From: Buttiauxella gaviniae ATCC 51604
GTDB lineage: Bacteria; Pseudomonadota; Gammaproteobacteria; Enterobacterales; Enterobacteriaceae
Assembly: GCF_001654835.1 (NCBI RefSeq)
Contig: NZ_LXEP01000045.1
Location: 19,996-83,995 of the forward strand
Reading direction: 5' to 3'
DNA length: 64,000 nucleotides
In this document: positions 1-9,219 of the stretch, one piece after another
How positions within the stretch are numbered: position 1 is the stretch's first letter
Layout of the letters: each line of letters opens with the position of its first letter
Translations under genes and position numbers: made by a program
The notes under the pieces: generated by a model
What the model saw: only the letters and a program-made list of their open reading frames with translations
Databases searched by the model: none
What the model was told of the DNA's origin: nothing

Positions 1-2
1 GC

Positions 3-2348
3 CAGGGTAACGACACGGACTACGATGGCGAAGCTGGCGACGACATCATGGTTCAGGGCCCGGGGATTCAGCGCAACAATGGCATGGCCGGTTTCGACTG
101 GGCAATCCATAAAGGCGACCCGCATGGTGCTAACTCTGACCTCGGCATTCCGATTTTCGTTAACCAGCAAGAGTTTATCCTGCGGGATCGCTTCGATCTG
201 GTTGAGGGGCTATCGGGCTGGAAACACAACGACATATTAGTGGGCACCGAACAACCTCTCGGGACCGCGCCGGTACTGGGCACCCCGCTCTCCAATAATC
301 TTACCCAGGAAGGTGCTGACAGGATTAGCGGTCTGCAGGCCATTCTCGGTGTTGCACACTCCGCAGACCCTAATGCAGTGTTGCTTAACCCCGATGATGG
401 CAGCGATATTTTACTCGGTGGCGGTGGCAGCGACCGCATAACCGGTAAAGCGGGCAACGACATTATTGATGGCGACGCGTGGCTGAACGTGCGAATTGCG
501 GTCAGCGGAATGCCGGGCATCACCAGTGCCGACAGCATGAACGAACTGAAATCTTACATGCTGGCAGGCACCTTAAAACCGGATCAACTCTCGATAGTGC
601 GTGAGATCTTGCGTGAGGGTAATGGCTCTGAAACCGACGTTGCGGTGTACCGCGATGTCAGTAGCAACTATGCCTTTACCCGTATGCCAGATGGCAGCCT
701 CCGGGTTGACCATGCTACCCCCGACGCCGCATTGAATTTTGATGATGGTGTTGACCGCCTGCTGAACATCGAAAAAGTGGAGTTTGGTAACGGTGAACAG
801 TTGTGGGTAACGGCACAACAGGCTACAGGCAATCTCACCATTGATAACCCAACACCAGAAGTTGGCGACCTCCTGCGAGTCAACCTGGCGAATCTGCAGG
901 ATGGCAACGGTATTGCGGCTAACGCCGCTATCACGCTGACATGGCAGGCATTTACCAATGGTCAATGGCGTGATCAGACCGTCGGTGAGGAGTTCAGAGT
1001 ACCTGGCGCTATTTTGGGTGCTCCACTTCGTGTGGTTGCCAGTTTCAATGACCGTATGGGAGATGCTGAAACCCTGGTTTCGGCTCAAACCCAGGCCGTT
1101 ATGGTGCGCGACCAGCCGACTACGGGTGCCCCGGTGATTAATGACCTGACACCTACCGAAAGTGTGACACTTACTGCTGTTGTCTCGGGTATTGCTGATG
1201 CGGACGGGTTGAGCGGCGGTAACTTTAATTATCAATGGAGAATGAGCACTGCGACCGGGTTTGTGAATATTGTTGGTGCCACAGCGGCCACCTTCACTCC
1301 GGCTCAGGCGATGGTTGGCAGGACTCTACAAGTGGTGGTGACAGTCACAGATGATGAAGGAAACGCCCCTGTTGTCCTCACATCTGCCACTACCCAGCCT
1401 GTTGGCGATCTTATTATTGGATCTAACGCTGGTAACACTCTCATCGGCACCGCATGGAGTGACATCCTTCGTGGTGAAGGCGGCAACGATACCCTGCTTG
1501 GACGTGCGGGTGACGATTTGTTGGTTGGTGGTGCAGGCAATGACAGCCTGTTAGGTGAAGCGGGACAAGATATCTTGCAAGGGGATGCTGGCAACGATGA
1601 TCTCGATGGTGGTCTGGGAGCAGATAGCATGGCCGGCGGTGCCGGAAATGATACCTATATCGTTGATAACGCTGGCGACATCGTTATCGAAGGTCTCAAT
1701 GCCGGGACAGATATTGTCCGAACCAGCCTCGCAAGCTACGACTTGACCGATAACATTGAAGAACTGGTGTTTACCGGCCAGGGCAGCTTCATCGGTACCG
1801 GGAATGCTATTGCCAACACCATTACTGGCGGCAACGGGAATGACTTTTTGTTTGGAATGGGAGGCAATGACCAATTAACCGGTGGGCTGGGGAATGACTT
1901 CCTTGATGGTGGCGATGGTGCCGATAACCTCCAGGGTGGGATTGGCAACGACGTGATGATTGGTGGAGCAGGTGCTGATGTTCTTTCTGGCAGCATAGGC
2001 AACGATATCCTCAACGGACAAACGGGTAATGATGCAATGGACGGCGGCACCGGTAATGACATCTTCGCTTTCAGCGCAAGCTTTGGGCAAGACCGCATCA
2101 CTGGTTTTGATAGTAACGCCGTTGGCGGGCAGGACTACCTCGATTTAAGTTTGTTAGGTATTACTTCGGGTAGTTTTAACAGCAATGTCGCAATTACGGG
2201 AAACAACGGTAATACCGTCGTTACTGTTGGTGCTGATGTCATTACTTTAGTCGGCGTGAACTCAACCACCGTTAATATTGGTGATTTCATTCTCGAATTA
2301 CCATCAACCTTTGCCGCTAATAATGGCAATAACTCACTGATTGCGTAA
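3..2348 (+). CDS. RTX calcium-binding protein, secreted peroxidase type, C-terminal part
   Basis: The frame is open through the left edge, so only the last ~780 residues are here. The first ~80 visible residues (GNDTDYDGEAGDD, then FDWAIHKGDP and a WKHNDILVGTE stretch) resemble the region after the heme-peroxidase domain in large bacterial peroxidase-RTX proteins; I infer that class. Glycine- and aspartate-rich nonapeptide repeats (GGxGNDxLx) form a short block near residue 125 of the visible part and dense blocks from about 460 to 680, separated by beta-rich Ig-like sequence. These bind calcium after export. The C-terminus is acidic and hydrophobic with no repeats, as in type I secretion signals. 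The stop codon overlaps the ribosome binding site of the secretion ATPase gene, so the three genes are co-transcribed. The repeats and secretion route are clear; the enzymatic class is less certain because the catalytic part is outside the window. Confidence 0.85.
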   Translation, partial: QGNDTDYDGEAGDDIMVQGPGIQRNNGMAGFDWAIHKGDPHGANSDLGIPIFVNQQEFILRDRFDLVEGLSGWKHNDILVGTEQPLGTAPVLGTPLSNNLTQEGADRISGLQAILGVAHSADPNAVLLNPDDGSDILLGGGGSDRITGKAGNDIIDGDAWLNVRIAVSGMPGITSADSMNELKSYMLAGTLKPDQLSIVREILREGNGSETDVAVYRDVSSNYAFTRMPDGSLRVDHATPDAALNFDDGVDRLLNIEKVEFGNGEQLWVTAQQATGNLTIDNPTPEVGDLLRVNLANLQDGNGIAANAAITLTWQAFTNGQWRDQTVGEEFRVPGAILGAPLRVVASFNDRMGDAETLVSAQTQAVMVRDQPTTGAPVINDLTPTESVTLTAVVSGIADADGLSGGNFNYQWRMSTATGFVNIVGATAATFTPAQAMVGRTLQVVVTVTDDEGNAPVVLTSATTQPVGDLIIGSNAGNTLIGTAWSDILRGEGGNDTLLGRAGDDLLVGGAGNDSLLGEAGQDILQGDAGNDDLDGGLGADSMAGGAGNDTYIVDNAGDIVIEGLNAGTDIVRTSLASYDLTDNIEELVFTGQGSFIGTGNAIANTITGGNGNDFLFGMGGNDQLTGGLGNDFLDGGDGADNLQGGIGNDVMIGGAGADVLSGSIGNDILNGQTGNDAMDGGTGNDIFAFSASFGQDRITGFDSNAVGGQDYLDLSLLGITSGSFNSNVAITGNNGNTVVTVGADVITLVGVNSTTVNIGDFILELPSTFAANNGNNSLIA

Positions 2349-2358
2349 GGAGAAGACT

Positions 2359-4098
2359 ATGTCGCGCCAGCATACGCCAACAGAACTGAAGAGTGCATTA
2401 AAGGGTACTAAACCGACCTTTATAATGCTGTTGTTTTTTAGTTGTGTAATTAACATGCTTATGCTGGCGCCGGCAATATATATGCTACAGGTCTATGACC
2501 GTGTTTTGGTCAGTAAAAACACGACGACTTTATTGATGTTGACGTTACTTATTGTCGGCATATACATCGTTATTGCGATGATTGAATCGGCCCGTTCAAG
2601 CGTCATGATTAGGCTTGGCAACCGGCTCGATGTCAAAATGAATAAGTTAGTCTTTAATGCTGCATTTAAACGAAAAGTTGCTACAGGCGATAGTAACCCT
2701 GCTCAGGCGTTAGCCGAACTGGATCAAATTCGGCAGTTTCTTTCCGGCAGTAGTTTATTTGCGCTGCTGGATATCCCCTGGACACCGATATATTTATTTA
2801 TTGCCTTTCTTGTCCACCCGCTGTTGGGGTACCTCTCTTTGGCAGGAATAACAATATTATTTATCCTGACCCTGGTTTCTGAATTTTCGACCAAACGCCC
2901 TATTCAGCAAGCACATGCGTTAACTATCAATAACGCCAGCAAACTCAATAAGCAATTACAAAACTCCGACACAATAGAAGCGATGGGAATGCTTTCCACC
3001 CTAAAACTCCACTGGGGGGAGCAGCATGACAAAGTGCTGGTATTACAAACTCAGATTGCCGATAAAACGGCCGGATTAAACAGTTTAAGCCGCTTTGTGC
3101 GTGTGCTGCTGCAATCTGTTGCGCTGGGTGCCGGGGCCTTACTGGTGATCGGAGGCCAAATTACCCCAGGGCTGATGATTGCCGCTTCTATCATTCTTGG
3201 GCGCGTGCTTAATCCGGTAGAACAAATCATCGGAAGCTGGAAGCAGTTTGTGCAATTTCGTAGTGCATGGCATCAGATATCAACACTGCTGAAGGAGTAC
3301 CCGGCACCAAAAGAGGTTCTGACCCTGCCGCGTCCGAAAGGAAATATCAGTGTTGAAAGTATTTTTGCCGCAGCACCAGGCCAACATGCTCCACTGCTAC
3401 GTAATATCTCATTTCAACTCGAGAAAGGTGAAGTGCTGGGTATTATTGGCCCTTCGGCATCAGGGAAAACCTCACTTGCGAAGCTGCTGGTCGGCGTCTG
3501 GAAACCTCTATCCGGTAAGGTTCGCCTTGATGGTGCAGATATTTGCCAGTGGGATAAAGAGTTGCTTGGCCCATCCATCGGTTATCTCCCGCAAGATGTT
3601 GAATTATTCGACGGCAGCATCGCGCAAAATATCGCCCGCTTTGCCGAAAACGACAGCGAACTTATCGTTGCTGCCGCAACTTTGGCTGGCGTGCACGACA
3701 TGATCTTACGTCTTCCCCAAGGCTACGACACGCCTCTGGGTGCAGGCGGACACCAATTGTCCGGAGGGCAAAGGCAACGTGTTGGGCTGGCACGCGCGGT
3801 CTATAACAATCCTGCATTCATCGTGCTGGATGAGCCAAACGCTAATCTGGATGATGCGGGTGAGTTTGCTCTCGTTAAAGCGATTAATACCTTGCGTACG
3901 CAAGGCCAAACCACTGTCATTATCTCGCACCGCCCGACGCTGCTCGGTGTAGTCAATAAAGTCTTATTACTCAATGACGGAGCCATGCAAGAGTTCGGCA
4001 CCCGCGACCAAGTTTTTGCCAATCTAAGGCAGGCCAATATATTAAAACCGGTAGCGACCTCCTCTTCATCGAGTACTGAACAGCAACGAGAGGCCTGA
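2359..4098 (+). CDS. Type I secretion ATPase/permease (PrtD/LapB-like)
   Basis: Inner-membrane ABC exporter of 579 residues that should drive secretion of the upstream RTX protein. Hydrophobic segments lie at about 20-45, 58-76, 140-175 and 250-285, followed by a nucleotide-binding domain with Walker A GPSASGKT (364-371), signature LSGGQRQR (467-474) and Walker B FIVLDEP (487-493). I chose ATG 2359 because TAAGGAG sits 6 bases upstream, built around the stop codon of the RTX gene; a TTG at 2341 would give 6 extra residues but lacks this spacing. No N-terminal C39 peptidase domain is present, as usual for PrtD/LipB-type systems whose cargo keeps its C-terminal signal. Two bases separate it from the HlyD-type gene. 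Confidence 0.93.
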   Translation: MSRQHTPTELKSALKGTKPTFIMLLFFSCVINMLMLAPAIYMLQVYDRVLVSKNTTTLLMLTLLIVGIYIVIAMIESARSSVMIRLGNRLDVKMNKLVFNAAFKRKVATGDSNPAQALAELDQIRQFLSGSSLFALLDIPWTPIYLFIAFLVHPLLGYLSLAGITILFILTLVSEFSTKRPIQQAHALTINNASKLNKQLQNSDTIEAMGMLSTLKLHWGEQHDKVLVLQTQIADKTAGLNSLSRFVRVLLQSVALGAGALLVIGGQITPGLMIAASIILGRVLNPVEQIIGSWKQFVQFRSAWHQISTLLKEYPAPKEVLTLPRPKGNISVESIFAAAPGQHAPLLRNISFQLEKGEVLGIIGPSASGKTSLAKLLVGVWKPLSGKVRLDGADICQWDKELLGPSIGYLPQDVELFDGSIAQNIARFAENDSELIVAAATLAGVHDMILRLPQGYDTPLGAGGHQLSGGQRQRVGLARAVYNNPAFIVLDEPNANLDDAGEFALVKAINTLRTQGQTTVIISHRPTLLGVVNKVLLLNDGAMQEFGTRDQVFANLRQANILKPVATSSSSSTEQQREA

Positions 4099-4100
4099 GG

Positions 4101-5435
4101 ATGAAAAAGAATAACAAAGACGCGCAAACCCCCGGTTCTGGCAGAGTTGATACCAATATCTGGCCTCCAATACTACGTGGGATCATCGTTATAACGCTTG
4201 GTGTTGGCGGTTTTTTATTATGGGCTGTGCAAGCTCCTTTAGATGCCGGTGTGGTGGCTGACGGGACGGTGACGGTTTCAAGCCACCGTAAAACTATCCA
4301 GCATTTAAGTGGTGGGCGAGTCACCGATATTTTTATTAAAGAAGGCGATTTAGTTAAAAAAAATCAGGTGTTAGTGCGGCTGGATAGAATGCAACTTGGC
4401 ATGCGTTACAGCACGTTAAATGCACAATATATGTCAGCAAAAAGTATTGAAGACCGTTTGCTGGCAGAACGAGGCGGCCTGGAAACCATTGCTTTTGATA
4501 ATACATTGACACAACAATTTGCTGAGAATAAACGGCTGATTGAGGTCAGGAATCTTCAAGAAAAGTTATTCGAAACACGCAGAAAAAATATCCAGGATGA
4601 ATTATCAATGATTCAGGAGACGCTCGATGGCCTTGTAGAACAAACCGATAATTTAAATAAAATAAAAAGTTTTCGGGATCATCAGTCTAATCTAATCAAT
4701 CGGGAGTTAGGTGCCATAAGAGCGCTGAGCGAAAAAAACTATTACCCTAAAGCACAATTGCTGGTGCTTGAACGCGAAGCTGCTGAAATATCCGGCAGCG
4801 TATCAGAGGATATTCTGAATATCGCTAAGCTAAAATCACAGCAAAATGAACTGAAAATCAAAGCGTATCAAGTGCGTCATCAATATTTGCGAGAAGTGGA
4901 ATCCGAACTTACGGAAAAACAAAAAGAAGTCTCTGTGCTTGAAGATGAGTTAGTTTCGACTCGGCATGAACTGGATAATACGGAAATTCGTTCACCTATT
5001 GATGGCATAGTTCTGGATGTAAAAGTCAGTACTGTGGGCGGTATTATTCAGCCAGGAGAACATTTAATGGATATTGTTGCTGCCGGGCAACCTCTGCAAA
5101 TAGATGCAAAAATACCGGTACATGCCATTGATAAACTGGTTCCCGGGTTGATGGTTGATGTGCTGTTCCCTGCCCTTAACCACGCTTTATTGCCATCAGT
5201 TCCTGCGCGCGTGTTAACTATTTCTGCTGACCGCTTAATCGATGAAGCCACGCAGCAGCCCTATTACCTGGCAGAAGTTCAGGTCTCTACAGAAGGCGTG
5301 CGTTTGCTGGGCGACTACAAAATTAAAGCGGGCATGCCGGCAAGTGTGACGATTAAAACCGGAGAGCGCACATTCTTGAGCTATCTGTTCAAGCCATTAA
5401 TCGCGCGTCTGGAACTGGCGTTTAAGGAGTACTGA
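4101..5435 (+). CDS. HlyD-family type I secretion membrane-fusion protein
   Basis: Periplasmic adaptor of 444 residues that would link the ABC exporter to an outer-membrane TolC-type channel. A short cytoplasmic N-terminus is followed by one membrane segment (about 25-45), a split biotinyl-lipoyl-like beta domain (about 50-95 and 290-330), a long charged alpha-helical hairpin (about 110-285, rich in E, K, Q and L) and a C-terminal beta-barrel. Length and order fit PrtE/HlyD proteins. It starts two bases after the ATPase stop codon, preceded by GAGG. No TolC/PrtF gene follows: the operon ends at a terminator 17 bases after the stop, so a chromosomal TolC elsewhere probably completes the channel. 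Confidence 0.92.
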   Translation: MKKNNKDAQTPGSGRVDTNIWPPILRGIIVITLGVGGFLLWAVQAPLDAGVVADGTVTVSSHRKTIQHLSGGRVTDIFIKEGDLVKKNQVLVRLDRMQLGMRYSTLNAQYMSAKSIEDRLLAERGGLETIAFDNTLTQQFAENKRLIEVRNLQEKLFETRRKNIQDELSMIQETLDGLVEQTDNLNKIKSFRDHQSNLINRELGAIRALSEKNYYPKAQLLVLEREAAEISGSVSEDILNIAKLKSQQNELKIKAYQVRHQYLREVESELTEKQKEVSVLEDELVSTRHELDNTEIRSPIDGIVLDVKVSTVGGIIQPGEHLMDIVAAGQPLQIDAKIPVHAIDKLVPGLMVDVLFPALNHALLPSVPARVLTISADRLIDEATQQPYYLAEVQVSTEGVRLLGDYKIKAGMPASVTIKTGERTFLSYLFKPLIARLELAFKEY

Positions 5436-5451
5436 TGCCATCCTATTTAAG

Positions 5452-5486
5452 GCGAGTGGCCATAGTGCCACTCGCTACTATTTTTT
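5452..5486 (+). terminator. Rho-independent terminator of the RTX secretion operon
   Basis: A perfect 9-bp stem, GCGAGTGGC (5452-5460) with GCCACTCGC (5467-5475) around a 6-base loop, is followed by TACTA and six T residues (5481-5486). It lies just downstream of the HlyD-family stop codon and separates this operon from the digH-like gene. Confidence 0.88.
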
Positions 5487-5624
5487 CTTCTATATAGTCT
5501 TCCCGATGCCAATTAACATAATCTACATCATTGACTTAAATGCGAATCAGAAGAGAATATTCGTTCCTGACTATGTGCCGCAAAATTGGAGTCTACCATC
5601 AGCCGCTCTCGTAACTTTCCGCTT

Positions 5625-6923
5625 ATGACAAGAAAAGTGAAAACGTCAGGCGCCTTTGTTATCGCCGCTATGTTACTTGCCAGCTGCTCTTCAAAACCAC
5701 CGGTCTCACTCGTGACCCCGGTGACTAAACAGACGCATCCGGCATCGCGTTCGCAAAATCAAGAACCAGTACGAGGCGTATGGCTCGCGACGGTGTCTCG
5801 TCTTGATTGGCCCCCTGTTGCATCAGTGAATCCCAATAACGCTTCCACTCGCGTTAGCCAGCAACAGCAGGCGCTAAAAAACAAATTAGATAACCTGAAA
5901 AGTCTTGGAATTAATACCGTATTTTTCCAGATCAAACCTGACGCCACAGCGCTTTGGCAATCAAAAATTTTGCCATGGTCAGATGTACTGACGGGCAAAA
6001 TTGGCGAAGACCCAGGTTACGATCCGCTGCAATTTATGCTCGATGAAGCACACAAGCGCGGCATAAAAGTTCACGCCTGGCTTAACCCTTACCGTGTTTC
6101 CACAAATACCAAACCGTCGACCGTTGCAGAACTCAACAACACTTTGTCGGACCAACCACCGAGCGTGTTTGTGCTGCATCGCGACTGGATTCGTACATCA
6201 GGCGATCGTTATGTATTAGATCCCGGCATTCCAGAAGTTCGTGACTGGATTACCAGTGTCGTTGCTGAAGTGGTATCGCGTTATGACGTTGATGGCGTGC
6301 AGTTTGATGACTACTTCTATACAGAGTCCCCTGGTTCCTTCATCAACGACAACCCGACATTCCAAAAATATGGCCAGGGATTTGATTCAAAAGCGGACTG
6401 GCGTCGGCACAATACGCAGCAATTAATTGAACAAGTTTCTCGAACTATCAAACAGTTAAAGCCAGGTGTCGAATTTGGTGTGAGCCCTGCTGGCGTATGG
6501 CGTAACCGTTCATTTGATCCGGCAGGCTCCGATACCAGAGGTGCTGCGGCATACGATGAATCTTTTGCTGATACACGAAAGTGGGTGCAACAGGGCCTAT
6601 TGGATTACATTGCCCCGCAGTTGTACTGGCCTTTCGCGCGAGATGCTGCCCGTTATGATGTGCTCGCAAAATGGTGGGCTGATGTGGTGAAACCCACAAA
6701 TACGCGGCTCTATATTGGCGTTGCGCTCTACAAAGTCGGTGAACCGTCCAGGAAAGAGCCAGACTGGACTGTAAACGGTGGTGTACCCGAGTTGAAAAAA
6801 CAGCTCGATCTGAACGAATCTTTGCCACAAATCAGCGGCACCATTTTGTTCAGAGAGAACAATCTCAACCAGCCACAGACCAGAGAAGCCGTTAGCTACC
6901 TTAAAAACCGCTGGGGCAGTTAA
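5625..6923 (+). CDS. digH: DigH/YddW-like glycosyl hydrolase lipoprotein
   Basis: Predicted outer-membrane lipoprotein of 432 residues in the GHL10/DUF187 family; E. coli DigH cleaves denuded peptidoglycan glycan strands. The N-terminus is a lipoprotein signal with lipobox LLASC about 20 residues from ATG 5625. The mature part starts with RGVWLATVSRLDWP and contains KVHAWLNPYR, DPGIPEVRDW and the acidic DGVQFDDYF motif typical of this TIM-barrel family. Length matches DigH (~440). A TTG at 5586 in the same frame would add 13 residues; neither start has a clear ribosome binding site, and I prefer the ATG because it gives a compact signal peptide. It is transcribed alone, after a terminator. 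Confidence 0.88.
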   Translation: MTRKVKTSGAFVIAAMLLASCSSKPPVSLVTPVTKQTHPASRSQNQEPVRGVWLATVSRLDWPPVASVNPNNASTRVSQQQQALKNKLDNLKSLGINTVFFQIKPDATALWQSKILPWSDVLTGKIGEDPGYDPLQFMLDEAHKRGIKVHAWLNPYRVSTNTKPSTVAELNNTLSDQPPSVFVLHRDWIRTSGDRYVLDPGIPEVRDWITSVVAEVVSRYDVDGVQFDDYFYTESPGSFINDNPTFQKYGQGFDSKADWRRHNTQQLIEQVSRTIKQLKPGVEFGVSPAGVWRNRSFDPAGSDTRGAAAYDESFADTRKWVQQGLLDYIAPQLYWPFARDAARYDVLAKWWADVVKPTNTRLYIGVALYKVGEPSRKEPDWTVNGGVPELKKQLDLNESLPQISGTILFRENNLNQPQTREAVSYLKNRWGS

Positions 6924-7322
6924 CACCCACTACATAACATATTGAATATAATGAATTTGTTTTAAAATGACGTCGCTACGTGAATTCTGCTGTTTTGGCA
7001 GTACATCGGTGCAGCAGAATTCACGTAAATGCATCTAAAAATTAGGCTTCATTTATTCCTAACATGAAACAGCGTTGCCCATCTCTTTTTGTATCCTCGC
7101 TATGATTCAAAAAAACCAATCGAAATAGTCTTATTTTGTTCAGCGATTGGCATATCAATTCCGCCACATTAATTATTTTTTATATTGAATTATGGGGTGA
7201 GTATTAATTGAGCAATATTGAGGATAATGTGAAGGGAATGAAATTGAGTTTTATCTGGTTGTTCCAGTTTTATATCCACCGATAATCACTGGTAATGTTA
7301 ATAGTGAGAAACGGTATCAACC
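6924..7322. other. Intergenic region, 399 bp, AT-rich
   Basis: No coding region could be supported. The only clear structure is the large perfect inverted repeat listed at 6977-7027. The rest is AT-rich and presumably holds the promoter of the small lipoprotein gene that starts at 7323. Confidence 0.6.
6977..7027. repeat. Perfect 16-bp inverted repeat with 19-nt loop
   Basis: TACGTGAATTCTGCTG (6977-6992) is matched exactly by its reverse complement at 7012-7027. The loop itself could pair further through TGGCAG and neighbouring bases only weakly. It lies 54 bases after the digH-like stop codon and could serve as a transcript 3' hairpin, but no T-run follows on either side, so it is not a standard terminator. 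Confidence 0.85.
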
Positions 7323-7436
7323 ATGAAGAAATTTATACTAATTATCAGTAGCATAGTAATTATCATGAGCCTGTCTGGCTGTATTTACAGGGATGGTGGC
7401 CATCACCACGGCTGGCATCATCACCATTATCGCTAA
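7323..7436 (+). CDS. Small histidine-rich lipoprotein (37 aa)
   Basis: A 37-codon gene too short for usual ORF cut-offs. It encodes a positively charged start (MKKF), a hydrophobic core and the lipobox LSGC, followed by a 17-residue mature peptide containing seven histidines (GGHHHGWHHHHYR). This HHHH-motif pattern occurs in small enterobacterial lipoproteins of unknown role; binding of a divalent metal such as zinc, nickel or copper is an inference from composition. A weak imperfect hairpin with a short T-rich tail follows at about 7448-7475. The protein is too small for a domain call, but signal, lipobox and composition support a real gene. Confidence 0.72.
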   Translation: MKKFILIISSIVIIMSLSGCIYRDGGHHHGWHHHHYR

Positions 7437-7515
7437 CTAAAAATAAACCCCGGAATAATCCGAGGCTATTTATTTGTCCATCAGGGAAGTGACCAAACTT
7501 CCCTGGTACTCTTTA

Positions 7516-8109
7516 TTACTGGGGTTTCACATTGTAACCGGCATCCACCATTTTTTCATTACGGTTCGGCTCCACTTCGCGCAGTGGTTCAACCTGGTGC
7601 ATCGTTTGCTGACAGCGGATCACCAAATCCTGGTATTCGCGTGTCCCCTGCTTTTTCCACGCAAGTTCATCCGGGCGTAACTCGCGCACCACTTTCGCTG
7701 GGCTGCCCAGGATCATCTGGTTGGGTCCAAATTCCGCACGGGCTTTAACAAACGCCGTTGCGCCAACAATACTGTTTTCGCCAATCTGTGCTCCGTCAAG
7801 GATCACCGCATTCATACCGATCAGTGCATTTTTACCAATTAAGCAGCCGTGCAGAATCGCACCGTGGCCAATATGCCCGTCTTCTTCAACAACTGTGTCC
7901 TGCTCCGGGAAACCATGCATCACACAGTTATCCTGCACGTTAGCGCCATCTTTGACGATGATGCGCCCAAAGTCACCGCGTAAGCTGGCATTCGGCCCGA
8001 TATACACACGGTGGCCAAGAATCACATCGCCAATCAGCACGGCCGTGGGATGCACATAGCTGTCTTCCGGCACTACGGGTGTGAGTCCATCAATTTGATA
8101 TACGGGCAT
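7516..8109 (-). CDS. paaY: PaaY hexapeptide-repeat thioesterase
   Basis: Cytoplasmic 197-residue protein of the gamma-carbonic-anhydrase fold. Left-handed beta-helix hexapeptides run from about residue 18 to 145 (VLIGDV, VYIGPN, ALIGMN, SIVGAT), with the metal-ligand histidine-bearing turns CVMHGFP and [11 protein letters not shown]. In E. coli PaaY hydrolyses dead-end CoA thioesters arising during phenylacetate breakdown and helps relieve PaaX repression. It is the last gene of the paaXY unit, 9 bases after paaX. Length agrees with the E. coli protein (196). Confidence 0.95.
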   Translation of the reverse strand: MPVYQIDGLTPVVPEDSYVHPTAVLIGDVILGHRVYIGPNASLRGDFGRIIVKDGANVQDNCVMHGFPEQDTVVEEDGHIGHGAILHGCLIGKNALIGMNAVILDGAQIGENSIVGATAFVKARAEFGPNQMILGSPAKVVRELRPDELAWKKQGTREYQDLVIRCQQTMHQVEPLREVEPNRNEKMVDAGYNVKPQ

Positions 8110-8118
8110 AATAACTCC

Positions 8119-9054
8119 TTACGGCTTGGTATTGATCCCACCAAAGCGCTGATAGTAGCCGCTTCCCGGTTGTGGCAAGTCACCCACTGAGGTTTCACCA
8201 TGTTCGCTGACAAAAGCCAGTGCGCCCGGTGCGACACGCTGATAGATGTTGATACACAGCTGGCGGGCGCTTTGCCCTTGCCAGTGTGGCGGCAGTAATT
8301 CATCAGGAAGCAGCGGATCTTTCAGCACTACGCGGCGGTAGAAATGTATGAGCAAAAGTTGAATCTGGAAACAACGCAACGGCGTCAGTTCGCTGGCATC
8401 TGCCTCACGCAACAGCGGCAACAACGGTCGAAACGAGTTGATAAACTCACCGTAGCGCTCATTTTTATCAGTGAGTAGCCAGCACTCTTCGACGCGGGCT
8501 TTGAGTGCAGTTTTTGATGTCTGAAGCGGTGAACTGGCTTCAAAACAGATCACGTTATCCGCCACGCCGGCTTCATGCAGCAGGTTTTGTACATCGGCGA
8601 GATTTTGCGATGGCGACGCCATCAGGCTGGGGGCAAGTGTGCCAAACCCTTGCCAGATAAGCTGATTTTTCACTTGTTGAAGTGTGCTTTTTTCAAGCCC
8701 TTCGGAGAGCAAAAGCAACCACTTGCCGTCCCATTCAGGCTGCCCGGCTCGGTAGATTTTCGCTTCTGCCCGGCGCGTCATGCGCTGGCCCATTTCTGTC
8801 AGGCGATAAAAACTCCGTCGCCCGACGCGCTCCACATCAAGCCAGCCCTCTTTATTAAGCCTGAACAGTGAAGTGCGAACAAAACGCTCACCAAAGCCCA
8901 ATGACTCCAGCATGGTCGCAAGGCTACCGAGCCAAATTTCACCGCCGCGATGCGCCAGTGCATCTCCATATAAAGAAACAATCAGCGACGTTCCGCTAAT
9001 GGGAACGGCGCTGACCGCCTGCTCAATAAACTGTTCCAGTTTGCTGTTCATCAT
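8119..9054 (-). CDS. paaX: PaaX transcriptional repressor of phenylacetate catabolism
   Basis: Repressor of 311 residues that binds the paa promoters and is released by phenylacetyl-CoA. The N-terminal winged helix (residues about 18-95, with GTSLIVSLYGDALAHRGGEIWLG and the recognition region FVRTSLFRLNKEGWL) is followed by the PaaX-family middle and C-terminal domains. Two adjacent ATG codons start the gene; I keep the first. The gene is separated from paaK by 165 bp and probably has its own promoter, where a PaaX-like site is seen at 9131-9145. Length and sequence match E. coli PaaX (316). Confidence 0.95.
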   Translation of the reverse strand: MMNSKLEQFIEQAVSAVPISGTSLIVSLYGDALAHRGGEIWLGSLATMLESLGFGERFVRTSLFRLNKEGWLDVERVGRRSFYRLTEMGQRMTRRAEAKIYRAGQPEWDGKWLLLLSEGLEKSTLQQVKNQLIWQGFGTLAPSLMASPSQNLADVQNLLHEAGVADNVICFEASSPLQTSKTALKARVEECWLLTDKNERYGEFINSFRPLLPLLREADASELTPLRCFQIQLLLIHFYRRVVLKDPLLPDELLPPHWQGQSARQLCINIYQRVAPGALAFVSEHGETSVGDLPQPGSGYYQRFGGINTKP

Positions 9055-9130
9055 CTGCCAGAAATTCCGTTTTTAACGCACATTAGCCAAAACATAGCAC
9101 AACAAAGACAATAAAAATCAGGTCATTAAC

Positions 9131-9145
9131 AATGCGATTCACAAT
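9131..9145. promoter_or_regulatory. Possible PaaX half-site upstream of paaX
   Basis: AATGCGATTCACAAT agrees with the published PaaX motif WWTRTGATTCGYGWT at about 12 of 15 positions, with the GATTC core intact. It lies 76 bases upstream of the paaX start codon, between paaK and paaX, which would allow autoregulation. A single imperfect half-site is weak evidence. Confidence 0.35.
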
Positions 9146-9219
9146 TTCTAGAAATACAGATTTTCCGGGTCGGATAAACGCTGCAGCGTCTGATATAACC
9201 GACCCAATAGTGGTTGTGA

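Noticed and set aside
573..1235. Long minus-strand frame opposite the RTX gene
   Set aside because: A shadow of the repeat-rich coding strand; no start signal or protein family features.
5573..5611. Short upstream frame (ATG at 5573, 12 codons) before the digH-like gene
   Set aside because: Could be a leader peptide, but it lacks a ribosome site, codes for nothing regulatory-looking and has no attenuator structure.
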